From assembly GCF_002104995.1 (NCBI RefSeq), contig NW_024468394.1, positions 1 to 25,997 of the forward strand: 25,997 nt of DNA, given 5' to 3'. The notes beneath the pieces are model-generated. The model worked only from the letters and a program-made list of their open reading frames with translations, was not told the DNA's origin and ran no database searches. Shown piece by piece: positions 1 to 8,426 of the stretch. How positions within the stretch are numbered: position 1 is the stretch's first letter; each line of letters starts with the position of its first letter. The translations under genes and the position numbers were made by a program. Origin of the DNA: Linderina pennispora. Taxonomy: Eukaryota > Kickxellomycota > Kickxellomycetes > Kickxellales > Kickxellaceae.

Positions 1-813
1 GGAACTGCTGCCAAGTAAATAGCGACCCCAAGCAGATACGAAGTGTGAGGTTTTTGAGTGTTGGTGCAAAGAATGTTAATAGGTGATAGTTGCGCATGCC
101 ATATGTGTCGTCTAAATCCAGTGTTATCAGGTGTGGAAAATATGTGGAGGTCAAGTGACGGTGTGTTTCTGTGTTCAGATATAGCCGTTTGTTGGAAAGC
201 CTATTGTCAACCGCGTTTAAAACCGGGTTAGATATTCCATAGATGGTGGCAAGAGATGGTGCTAACCCGATAGGTAGGAATGTATCAGATTGGCGTGCTC
301 TTTCTCTCCCAGCTCTGTGTGAAAGGTGTGGTCTCCATGAAAGACGACTTCTTTGAGTGATGGCCATGATGTTTCGCCAAACCCATTTCCATCTAAAAGA
401 GTGTTGAGAGTAGGAAGAGAGCTCGTCGTCGCCGTTGTATATGTATAGTTGCTTCACATGCCGAACTCCACCCATGCCAACAACGGCCCTTATGTTAGAC
501 ATCCAACGTCTACGAGGCTTTTGCAAACGAAACACTCTGTGTACGAGATTAAATTTGCCTGCAGGCGGTTCATCAGAAAGACGAGTAACGATGTAGATTG
601 TGCGTAGAATGTAAGGCACCAAGTATTCCATCCATTGGCGAGAGACAAGAGCGTATCGAATAGCCGTCTGGTGATCTTCGTACAGCATATAGAAATCAGA
701 ATATGGCGAGGGTCTGTCGGAATAAAGCCGAAGGTCGCCTACAAGGTAGCCAAGAATCCGGTCAAGTATCGTGCCACCAGTCGGTGATCAAGAGTAAGCG
801 TGCTCTTGGCCAT
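1..813 (-). CDS. F-box/LRR-like protein, 5' part (runs off left edge, probably frameshifted)
   Basis: On the minus strand a frame stays open from about 776 to position 1. Its start reads ILDRILGYLVGDLRLYS, which resembles the beginning of a fungal F-box domain, and is followed by IRYALVSRQWMEYLVPYIL. Near the left edge it reads FPHLITLDLDDTYG and LTFFAPTLKNLTLR, leucine-rich-repeat-like segments. F-box proteins are SCF ubiquitin-ligase adaptors. The ATG at 811-813 (MAKSTLTLDH) lies in a different frame from the F-box core, so there is a frame change near 770. Between about 250 and 425 the convincing protein (DGNGFGETSWPSLKEVVFHG) lies in yet another frame, with a return afterwards. Either indels or decay account for this. 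The family assignment is inference from the sequence pattern, and the stop codon lies outside the window. Confidence 0.5.
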
Positions 814-1302
814 AGTTAAAATAAACAGTGCGTTATAAGGAAAATAGTGGAACCAAGGAGCATATAGGCAAAGCCCTCTTGTTGCTCCAACCATGGTGGA
901 TTTTTCGCGGATGTTTTGATTCTCATTTTTGCACATTGTGCCAAAAATAGCCATGCAACTATGGTAGAACACTCTTGATCAACACTCTGCACCACTACGA
1001 TTTTGTGCTTAGGATATCAATAAATGTATAAATATCAAATCTACCATTATCCTAGACTTATCTGCATTCGGACAATGCACATCTTGTCTACGAAACAGAA
1101 ACACATGTGCCGTGGGAAGCAGCTTCGACATCCACTGTACATATGCTACCCGAAAAGGTCGTACTGGTAGTAAGCGAGTCGCAGCACAGCCACCAGGTGG
1201 GTCTATAAATAAGGCCAAGTAGCCCACTCGTCTCCGGTCCCTGGCTCACAACCCCGGACGTTTTCCAGTAAATATATTCTTGTATACCACTATATTTTCG
1301 CA
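814..1302. other. Intergenic, nothing recognised
   Basis: This is AT-rich sequence between the F-box-like gene and the first Fanzor relic. The short open frames here give compositions unlike real proteins. The last 40 bases before 1303 are very AT-rich. They share no sequence with the 5' region of Fanzor copy 2, which places the truncation point of copy 1 at about 1303-1310. Confidence 0.4.
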
Positions 1303-1325
1303 TATTAATATTACTCCATCAACTA

Positions 1326-2547
1326 GCTGACGATGATGCTTTTGACCCTGCAACATTTGTGAAAAAGGGATTCTTTCGTTCAATTTATTTATTCATTTAT
1401 CGCAACCTGAAGGCGAAGACTGTCATATCTGCCGAGGATTTCGTCAACCGGAAGGACAGGTCAGAACTGTCGAGTGCAGATTTCGGTGATGTAGTTAGAT
1501 ACCATATTTATGAATATCTATTGCATAATGGCGATATCGAGCTACATGGCGTGCGCGAAATGAATCAAGTAGCAACATACGTGGATACCGAGCTGATGAC
1601 AGCATACAAGAACAACATTGTGTTGCACTGTGGCACTTGCCTACAGCGGATTCTGGCCAAATTGATTGATATTCGCAGCCGCAAAACACACACACAGTAC
1701 AATGGGCAATGTGTCCAAGGCTGAGTTCAATAACGCATGTCAAGTGTATATTTATACGCCTGCACAGAAGCTCCGCCAGGCAGTTGCCTCTAGGCACCCT
1801 GATCTCAGTGTGCTCACCCACCGCCGATGCTTGCAATCTACAACAAGCTGGCACCAGTCCTTAATGCCTATGATGCCAAGGTAAATCCACTTAAGCATCT
1901 GCGTGCATATATTCGCCTATGCCAGCTTATCGAGAATGAGCAGCTTGGCAAGTCTCCCCCCAATGCTTGCCTCTGCGGACATCATGGATCCCAGGCCATG
2001 TGCGCTTAGACAAGCAATAATCAAGCAGGTGTTTATTTCGAAAAATACGCGAGCAGGTTACAGAGATCAAGCAGCAAAGAGGGCAGCAACAGAGGCAAGG
2101 AAAGCAGCAGAAAAGGCGAAAAATTGGCCAAGAAGGCTGCACACGAAGCAGCGAAGATGCCATCGATTAAACAGAGCTACTGCAGCAGACATTCCGGCAT
2201 GTTCCCAACCCGCGGCCCTACCAGAGATCGAAGAACCCAGCTGTGAAGTGCCATGGCCTTCTCCGCTGTACAAGCGAGTCATGTAAGCGGGCCATGGCAC
2301 AATACAGGCGGCCTATTCGTCTCGGCTCTTGAACCGCGATCTCGCAGCAGTTCTAAACTTCAGGCTCATTTTCCAGTCACTCTGTGATTCAGGCAGTATT
2401 CCTGAACGGTTCTGTCGCTCTACGGCCATTGCTGCCAATGCTTCTGGCACCACCCCTGCAACAAAGAGGCCGCGCAAGAGGCGTGCAGCAGCAGCAGGCG
2501 ATTCTGTTGCCAGCAGCAGCGAGCCAGCGCTGAAGCGTCTGCGCTGA
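1326..2547 (+). pseudogene. Fanzor nuclease pseudogene (copy 1)
   Basis: Fragments of the Fanzor protein lie in several frames. An N-terminal block (KKGFFRSIYLFIYRNLKAK, about 1359-1690) is followed by a shift into NVSKAEFNNACQVYIYTPAQ. Next come KVNPLKHLRAYIRLCQLIE and an alanine/lysine-rich block, then the C-terminal block LLNRDLAAVLNFRLIFQSL, ending in ALKRLR and a stop at 2545-2547. Compared with copy 2, the deletion near 2185-2190 removes the region matching residues 47-440 of its RuvC half. The RuvC-I Asp, the RuvC-II Glu and the first zinc-ribbon cysteine pair are therefore gone, while the NRD motif with the third catalytic Asp is kept. Several stops and frame changes remain. It cannot encode an active nuclease. 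Confidence 0.85.
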
Positions 2548-2601
2548 GCAGGCCACCAAGGTGGGAGATGTCCATGATCGACATTGCACCAACAACCATC
2601 C

Positions 2602-2686
2602 GACACGTTCAAATGACCGGTTCGCCGTGATACTCTTATCTACGTGTCAACCCATGCTGACTAGCAGCCGAGCTTGCATCGCGAGC
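2602..2686 (+). other. Structured 3' end of Fanzor copy 1
   Basis: A perfect 7-bp inverted repeat, GACACGT (2602-2608) and ACGTGTC (2642-2648), encloses CGG-TTCG-CCG. A short TGCT/AGCA hairpin follows, then a terminal hairpin at 2672-2686 with arms GCTTGC and GCGAGC. The same three elements are found in copy 2, where the terminal arms pair perfectly. CTAG at 2696-2699 followed by T marks the end of shared sequence apart from a further AT. The region could be the transposon terminus, part of a guide RNA, or both. Confidence 0.6.
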
Positions 2687-2726
2687 GGGGTAATTCTAGT
2701 ATACTCTAAGATCCGAATAAGACATT

Positions 2727-3513
2727 CTACTCCTTGCGGTGGGCAACAGTCGGCGAGTACTGTCCAGTAGCAAGCAGAACGACATCCGACACGACGCAAC
2801 GCTGATGCCTCGACGCCGCAAACACAACGGCCTCGGCCCACATCATCCCCGGTCCATCGGCTCAATGCCGGCGGTAGACATTTGTCAGCCTTCTCTTTAT
2901 CGCCATAGTTTTCCTGATAATCGAGAACTCGGTCTCCACCATGCCCGGATTAATCTCAGTGACCTTGATCGGCACATCCAGGGTCTCGGCACGCAAGGAC
3001 TGCGCAATCGCATGCACAGCATACTTGGATGCACAGTAAATGCTGCCGGTCGGGTAGGCAGTCAGGCCGGCAATCGACCCCATCATAATGACATGGCCGG
3101 AGCCGCGCGCCCGCATCCCGCGCACCACCGCCCGCGTTACATACAATAGACCCTTGACGTTCGTATCCAGGACAGTATCGATCGACTCGTCAGTCACCGG
3201 AGACCACCGGGTCCGTACCCAGCGCCAATCCTGCGTTGTTCACCAGCACATCGATTGCAGAGAATTCTGCAGGGAGCTCAGACACAACCCGGTCGACGTC
3301 CGCACGGTTGCGCACGTCTAGTTCGGCAGTATACACTTGCACTTGCGGGTACTTGGAGCGGATCTCTGCGGCCAAAGCAGCCAGACGGTCGGTGCGACGC
3401 GCAGTCAGAATCAGGTTCGAACCGACTTCGGCGAATAGGCGCGCGCAGCTGGCGCCAATGCCCGAGCTGGCGCCAGTGACCATGACGGTCTTACCCTTCA
3501 GACGATCAAACAT
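2727..3513 (-). pseudogene. Short-chain dehydrogenase/reductase, frameshifted (YMR226C/YdfG-like)
   Basis: The protein begins MFDRLKGKTVMVTGASSGIG, with the Rossmann TGxxxGxG motif at residues 13-20. NNAG follows later, and the active-site YxxxK (YCASK) is in the second fragment, so this is a classical NAD(P)-dependent SDR. The closest pattern is the YMR226C/YdfG group of 3-hydroxy-acid (serine/threonine) dehydrogenases. Three frame changes break it, near 3190, 2911 and 2838. Reading through them gives the expected C-terminus (GDKEKAD..TGDDV..AEAVVFAASR) and a stop at 2727-2729, for about 262 residues, normal for the family. The start at 3513 is preferred over an upstream ATG at 3624 because it matches the family N-terminus. 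Either indel errors in the assembly or a young pseudogene would explain it. Fanzor copy 1 ends 27 bases past its stop. Confidence 0.75.
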
Positions 3514-3659
3514 AATTGTACTGGTATTAGAGTATTGAAGTGGAAAAATAGAATAAAATGAAGAAACCAGGAGAAAAGAGAAAGTCGATGACAAATCTTT
3601 TTTATGAGGGCCTGAGTTTCCCACAGTTTCAGATTTCCCGGTCCCGGACTAGGGGGAGA

Positions 3660-5234
3660 TCACTCGTCGCGGTTCAATGACACGACGGTAACGGAAATGT
3701 CGTCGCGGAAGCGACGCGAGTGCGGCGGGGGAATGGCCAGCAGGCGGCGAATCACATGGTCGCCGCGACGGCCCAGACGGTCGGTCGACAGAGCCGTGCG
3801 TATCAAATGCGTAGCAGCGTTGTCGTCTGGAGCGCTCTTCCCCTCATACCACTGGGCCACGGTCTCGACGACCTCAGCGTCCGACAGCTGGTCATACAGC
3901 CCATCCGAAGCAATGACGATGAAACGGTCCGTCTCCGCCAGCTTATGACGCACAATAACCGGCCGCGCAGTCACATATGGGGGCGTGGTCAGGCCCGGCG
4001 GCGTGGTCGCATAGCGGTGGCCGCGGGCATGCAGAACCGGGAACAAATCCTGCTGCGTCTCCAATGCCCATTTGTACCGCGAGTCGCCAAACGCGCGTGT
4101 CGGCATCAGACCGCCCAGCACGCGGTTCTTCTGCAAAACCACTTCCCCGGGGTGCTCGCGCGACAGCCGCGCCCGCTCCTGCGCATTGTCGGCGGTCTGG
4201 TCCTCGCTCAGCCGCACCGCCCGCCACCGCCCGTCGGCCAGACGCACGCCCAGCAGTGCGCGGCTGTCGCCAGTATTGGCCACCACCACCTCATTGGAGT
4301 CCACCACGGCCACCAGCCCACAGCTGCCCGACACGGCCGGGCCTAGAAGTGCGTCGATGCGCGCCAAATCCTGCGACCGGCGGAACTCGGCCAGCGCATC
4401 CTGCACCAGCTCCCGGTCCATATTAATGAAGGTCGCCGTCAGCGCCAGCGCCGTGTGGTCCCAGCCGCGCCCAGCCTCCTTCTGCAGCTGCCGCACGGTG
4501 CTGGCCAGCGCCGAGACATCCTGATCGTCCGACTCCGCCGCCGCCAGTGCTATCGACCGGTTCAGCATCGGCGCCAGGCGCTGCGCAAGCTGCTCAGCGC
4601 ACATGTACCCAGCGTGGCCATCGAAGACGCCAAACATCAGGCGGTCGGGGCCCAGCTCCGACCACGCCAAGTAGTCCTCAATCGGACTATTCGATGCCAC
4701 CTGGTTCGTATCCACACGCACACGCTGGCCCTTCCCGCCAGCGCACCACGATTTCTCTTGCGCATGCAGGATTGCATCCACCTCCTCCTCTGTCAGTAGC
4801 CCCAGCTTGCGCGCCGCCTCGCGCCGCTCTGCCCGCGTCAGCTTGTCCAGCTCCTGACGAGCTGCCTCCCGCTTCCGCTCCACCGACTGCAAGGTTTCTG
4901 TGGCTTGCGGTGGCAGAGTCACGGAGGGGGCTGACACAGCTGTGCTAGGCTCCGATTGCCGCAGACTGAACGTGTAGCTAGCCACGCCCAGAAGCGTCAG
5001 CACACCGCCGATGGCAAATGTCAGCGAGCGCTTGTTGGATGTCGGCGGCACATCGTCTTTATCGGCTGCCTTGGTCTCCTTGGGCTTCTGCGAGCTGAAC
5101 CCGCGCCGGTGCGTCAAGTTGCGAGTAGCCAAATTCATCCTGTGTGCTGCCTGGAGTCGGGTGGTGTATGTGTGCAGACCAAAGCCTCTGTGTCCGAGAC
5201 CGCGTACTAGCAAATGTGCTTGCATTCGTGCCAA
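3660..5234 (-). CDS. Mitochondrial PP2C-type phosphatase (pyruvate dehydrogenase phosphatase / Ptc5-like)
   Basis: This 524-residue protein has a basic, Arg-rich N-terminus typical of a mitochondrial presequence (residues 1-50). One hydrophobic segment at about 71-90 suggests membrane anchoring. The PP2C catalytic domain covers about 180-520. Metal-binding motifs are visible: FDGH at 204-207, ASDG at 442-445 and RDD at 510-512. VANTGDSRA (318-326) and EDQTADN (344-350) are also PP2C hallmarks. The stretch HPGEVVLQKNRVLGGLMPTRAFGD is characteristic of the PDP/Ptc5 branch, which dephosphorylates and so activates the pyruvate dehydrogenase E1 alpha subunit. The length is close to that of yeast Ptc5. 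The frame is uninterrupted. Its 5' end faces the Faf1-like gene across 185 bp, so the two may share a bidirectional promoter. Substrate assignment is inferred from family similarity. Confidence 0.88.
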   Translation of the reverse strand: MARMQAHLLVRGLGHRGFGLHTYTTRLQAAHRMNLATRNLTHRRGFSSQKPKETKAADKDDVPPTSNKRSLTFAIGGVLTLLGVASYTFSLRQSEPSTAVSAPSVTLPPQATETLQSVERKREAARQELDKLTRAERREAARKLGLLTEEEVDAILHAQEKSWCAGGKGQRVRVDTNQVASNSPIEDYLAWSELGPDRLMFGVFDGHAGYMCAEQLAQRLAPMLNRSIALAAAESDDQDVSALASTVRQLQKEAGRGWDHTALALTATFINMDRELVQDALAEFRRSQDLARIDALLGPAVSGSCGLVAVVDSNEVVVANTGDSRALLGVRLADGRWRAVRLSEDQTADNAQERARLSREHPGEVVLQKNRVLGGLMPTRAFGDSRYKWALETQQDLFPVLHARGHRYATTPPGLTTPPYVTARPVIVRHKLAETDRFIVIASDGLYDQLSDAEVVETVAQWYEGKSAPDDNAATHLIRTALSTDRLGRRGDHVIRRLLAIPPPHSRRFRDDISVTVVSLNRDE

Positions 5235-5419
5235 ATAAGAAAAGAGTATGGAAAAAATTTTATCAAGCAGAAAGCAGGCTTGTCACTGTAAATGACGAAA
5301 CTCGCCACTGCTTTGAAATGACCCAAGGCGGATAGTAATTTTTTTTCCAGATCAAGAACTTTTTTTCTTCTTCCTCCCCCACCCTTCAATACCTTTGTCT
5401 CAATTCACAGCAGCCCGCA
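5235..5419. promoter_or_regulatory. Divergent promoter region between PP2C and Faf1-like genes
   Basis: A 185-bp spacer separates two divergent start codons. The side next to the plus-strand gene is pyrimidine-rich (T-runs and CTTCTTCCTCCCCC at about 5365-5385), a common feature just upstream of fungal start codons. No clear TATA box was found. Confidence 0.5.
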
Positions 5420-6082
5420 ATGCCGCCGACAAGGATAGCAACAACGCCCAAAAAGAAGAAGGCACCTGAGGTCGTCGTCTTCGACGCCAGTGGCCTGGCT
5501 CCCAAGCCAGCAGCCAGCAAGCTTGAGTACAAAAGCTTCATGTCGTCGAAGATCGCCAAGCTCACCGCCTCCGCCAGCGCAGCGGCAAACCCCAAATCCA
5601 CCAAGGAGCTGAAGCAAGAGGCCGAGGACCGCGCCAACGACCGCGAGCTGAAGGCCCTGTTGGAGGGCAAGGTAATGATCGAGCAGCTGCACGAATCGCA
5701 GCTGTCCGGCAAGGACCGGCTTAAATACAACGCGCAAAAGCTGGAGCGCCTGGGCATGAAGAAAAAGACCAAAGAGAAGATGCCGGCCAACCGCTGGTTC
5801 ATGGTCGACGAAAACCGCAAAATGCGCGCCAAAAAGTCCATCGAGGACGCGAAGAACCGCGGCATCCTGAATCACTCAATGAAGCGCGAATTGGAGGTCC
5901 TGCATACGGGCAGGGCCTCGGAGGGGAAGCAGAGGAAGCGCGAGCGTGGTCCGAGGCTCGATGGCGGGAGGGTCAGGGACGGCGTCTTGCATGTTGCGCA
6001 GAGCCAGATCGACAGAATCAATGGCGGTGCGGCCACCCGCATTGCGAAGCGAAAGAGCTCCCATGGCCGCAAAAAGCGGTGA
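5420..6082 (+). CDS. Faf1/C1orf131-like small-subunit ribosome assembly factor (DUF4602)
   Basis: This is a 220-residue, very basic protein. The N-terminus has KKKKAPEVVVFD, followed by an Ala/Ser-rich segment. A charged helical region at about 70-155 contains RLKYNAQKLERLGMKKKTKEKMP, the signature of the DUF4602 family. The C-terminal part (RDGVLHVAQSQIDRI, then an Arg/Lys-rich tail) also matches the end of that family. Yeast Faf1 and human C1orf131 are nucleolar components of the 90S/SSU processome and act in 18S rRNA maturation. The frame is clean and intronless. Recognition comes from motif pattern only, with low sequence conservation in this family, so the family call is good but not certain. 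Confidence 0.7.
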   Translation: MPPTRIATTPKKKKAPEVVVFDASGLAPKPAASKLEYKSFMSSKIAKLTASASAAANPKSTKELKQEAEDRANDRELKALLEGKVMIEQLHESQLSGKDRLKYNAQKLERLGMKKKTKEKMPANRWFMVDENRKMRAKKSIEDAKNRGILNHSMKRELEVLHTGRASEGKQRKRERGPRLDGGRVRDGVLHVAQSQIDRINGGAATRIAKRKSSHGRKKR

Positions 6083-6469
6083 GGATTATTTGGCTTCTAT
6101 TGCATCCAAACGGGCACATCGATTTTATTTTCTACACTTTTCGCCTATTGTGAATGCAATTATGAATGCAAAAGCCCTTGGCCAATCTTGGCTATTGTAA
6201 TGTGTCTGAATAGTGGGACATAATGGTCGGTTCGCTTATATGCAAAATAAGATCACGCGCGGAATGACCCTTCCCTCACCCGAGAAATCTGCAGACTGCC
6301 AACCTGCCGCATTGCCCAATTGCCTATTGTGTGAAGCCCATCCTAGGACCATGCTCCCTCGGTGTATTTAATACAAAAAGCCAGTGCAGCGCCCACCAGA
6401 GCTCACTTTTCATTAAATGCTCTTATCTTCGTCTCCTCACCTCTCCTCTACAGTTCCATTTATTACACA
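6083..6469. promoter_or_regulatory. Spacer and likely promoter / 5'UTR of the MFS gene
   Basis: This 387-bp gap lies between two genes on the plus strand. The end is CT-rich (about 6420-6455, CTTCGTCTCCTCACCTCTCC), as expected of a fungal 5' leader. An upstream in-frame ATG at 6362 would translate this leader into an unlikely extension and was not used. Confidence 0.4.
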
Positions 6470-8194
6470 ATGTCGGAGCCTATCCCCAATACCTCGGCCA
6501 CCACAACTGCAGCAGAACCCAGCTATGTCCGGGCAGCAAAATCCGTCGAATTCAAGGACTCGCAGTCAACAATAACTGATAATATCCAAGTGGACACCAA
6601 GGGTCTCAAAGCAACCATCACCGAGGCAGTCGAAGACGACTCGCACAAGCCAACCCTGGCCCGCCTTGTGGCCATCATGGTGTCACTCTCGCTGGCCTCG
6701 TTCCTGGCTGGCCTGGACACCAGCATCCTGGGCTCGGCGCTGCCGGCTATCAGCAACAGCTTCGACGGGCTCTCGCAGGTAGCGTGGATCTCGGCCGCCT
6801 ACATTTTGACATTCACCTCGCTGCAGCCAATCGTGTCCAAGGTGTCAGAGATCTTTGGCCGGCTGCCGGTGTTGGTGGCAGCGCTGCTAGTGTTCTGTGC
6901 GGGCTCGGCAGTGTGCGGCGCCGCCTCGTCAGTCACGATGCTGATAGCCGGGCGGGCGCTGGCCGGAATGGGTGGCTGCGGATTGGTGACGATGGTGCAG
7001 GTGATCATTATCGACGTTCTGCCGCTGCGCGAGCGCGGCATCTACATGAGCTTCACCAATCTGGCCAGTACCGCAGCGGTGGCAGCCGGCCCACTGATGG
7101 GCGGGGCAATCACCGACCACTGGCTGTGGCGCTGGTGCTTCTATCTGAACATTCCAATCTGCGCCCTAATTCTGGTAGTCTCAATTCTGTCGGTGCGCAC
7201 TGCGCCAGCCCAGGGCACTGTGCGTGACAAGCTTAAGCGCGTGGACCTGCCAGGAGCTCTGTTGCTGCTGGCTGCCCTGGTACTGCTGATCCTGGGGCTG
7301 AACTGGGGCGGGAAGGACTATTCGTGGAAATCGCCCGCAGTCATCACCACACTGGTGCTCGGCCCGCTGCTCCTAGTGGGCTTTGTATGTGTTGAGCGCT
7401 GGGTGGCCAAGGAGCCAATCATCCACCTACGTTTGTTCACCAGCCACAGCACGCTGCCGATTCTGGTGGCCCAGTTCTTCCTGGGCATCGGCATAATCTT
7501 CACCACCTTCTACATGCCCATCTATTTCACAGTGGTGCGCGGCACCAGCAGCACAATCGCCGGTGTCTACATCCTGCCCTACCTGGTAGGCATGCTGGCC
7601 ACCGGCCTGGTCATGGGCCAGATCATTGCACGGTTCAACACCTACCGCCCATTCATCTGGACCGGTTTGGCTGGCATGACCATAGTCTCGGGGCTGTTCA
7701 GCCTGATAACTTCGTCGACGTCAATCGCTGTAGTGCTGGTATTAATGGGCGCATTCGGCGTGTTCTCCGGCATGGGTCTGATGCCATTGATGATTGCCAT
7801 TCAGGCCACCTGCCTGCCCAAGGACGCCGGCATGGCGGCAACCCTGGCACTGTTCTTGCGGAACATCGGCCAGATCGTCGGTATTGCGATTAATGGCGCT
7901 GTGTTGAACAACCAGCTGGTCAAGCATCTGGGCAAAATTGCCCTGGAGTTTCCCATGCATGCAGACACTGTGCGCTCAGCGCTGGATAATGGATCGTTGG
8001 CGTGGAAGAGTGGGCTGCCGGAAGACGTGAAAGTGGCGATTCGCGAGGCGTACGCAAAGTCCCTGAAGGCCACCTATGCGGCCAATGCGCCGTTTGTCGG
8101 CGTTGCCTTTTTGCTGTGTCTGCTGATTAAGCACAAGTCGCTGGGCAACCGCGTAAAGTCCTTTAGGAAGAAAAACAAGGTGTCGCCTGCGTAG
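6470..8194 (+). CDS. MFS drug:H+ antiporter, DHA2 (14-TM) family
   Basis: A 574-residue membrane protein with a polar N-terminal tail of about 65 residues followed by roughly 14 hydrophobic helices. The first helix ends in LDTSILGSALPAI, the DHA2 motif D1. EIFGRLP fits motif A, and GPLMGGAI fits the antiporter motif C. LNIPICALIL and the long C-terminal bundle match the fungal multidrug, siderophore and toxin exporters of this family at the plasma or vacuolar membrane. The C-terminus is basic. The start at 6470 (MSEPIPNTS) is chosen over 6362 because the earlier codons overlap a pyrimidine-rich leader. The frame is clean over 1.7 kb. It converges on RMI1 with 232 bp between stops. The substrate cannot be deduced from sequence. 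Confidence 0.9.
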   Translation: MSEPIPNTSATTTAAEPSYVRAAKSVEFKDSQSTITDNIQVDTKGLKATITEAVEDDSHKPTLARLVAIMVSLSLASFLAGLDTSILGSALPAISNSFDGLSQVAWISAAYILTFTSLQPIVSKVSEIFGRLPVLVAALLVFCAGSAVCGAASSVTMLIAGRALAGMGGCGLVTMVQVIIIDVLPLRERGIYMSFTNLASTAAVAAGPLMGGAITDHWLWRWCFYLNIPICALILVVSILSVRTAPAQGTVRDKLKRVDLPGALLLLAALVLLILGLNWGGKDYSWKSPAVITTLVLGPLLLVGFVCVERWVAKEPIIHLRLFTSHSTLPILVAQFFLGIGIIFTTFYMPIYFTVVRGTSSTIAGVYILPYLVGMLATGLVMGQIIARFNTYRPFIWTGLAGMTIVSGLFSLITSSTSIAVVLVLMGAFGVFSGMGLMPLMIAIQATCLPKDAGMAATLALFLRNIGQIVGIAINGAVLNNQLVKHLGKIALEFPMHADTVRSALDNGSLAWKSGLPEDVKVAIREAYAKSLKATYAANAPFVGVAFLLCLLIKHKSLGNRVKSFRKKNKVSPA

Positions 8195-8426
8195 ACCAAC
8201 AAAAGATGATATGTCATGTACAAAAAATTAGTTATTTTTTGATGTTAATACAGCTTTGTGAATGAAAGAGACCAGGACATACGTTAGCTTATTTAAAATA
8301 CAGCAAACTACCGTTTCTGCATAGACACGATACTGCTGGTTCCTGACACTTTGTGATAGGCACATATTAAGCAAATCGTGGTGATTTCCAAAATGATAGT
8401 ATATGAGCAAGCATTTTTACTGTCCT

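Larger units (their letters stand above)
1303..2699 (+). mobile_element. Degenerate Fanzor-bearing element, copy 1 (5'-truncated, internally deleted)
   Basis: This stretch aligns almost base for base, in opposite orientation, with the element at 9275-12030. Similarity starts near 1303-1310 (within the codons for residue 50 or so of the full protein) and ends at CTAG 2696-2699. It has three structural lesions relative to copy 2. The 5' end is missing, so there is no initiator region. A short segment near 1831-1868 is inverted. About 1.2 kb is deleted at the junction near 2185-2190. The 3' end, including the inverted repeats and terminal hairpin at 2602-2686, is retained. The 3' end lies 27 bases beyond the stop codon of the short-chain dehydrogenase on the other strand, so it sits in that gene's 3' flank. 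Confidence 0.85.

Noticed and set aside
1303-2699. CRISPR array or prokaryotic IS605-type element
   Set aside because: There are no regularly spaced repeats, and the nuclease is of the eukaryotic Fanzor type in a genome with spliceosomal introns.
4072-4524. Long open frames on the plus strand across the PP2C gene
   Set aside because: They are antisense shadows of a GC-rich coding region. The minus-strand frame has full PP2C motifs and these have Arg/Pro/Ser-biased composition.
6362-6469. Upstream start for the MFS transporter
   Set aside because: The extension translates a CT-rich leader and adds a hydrophobic stretch not typical of DHA2 N-termini.
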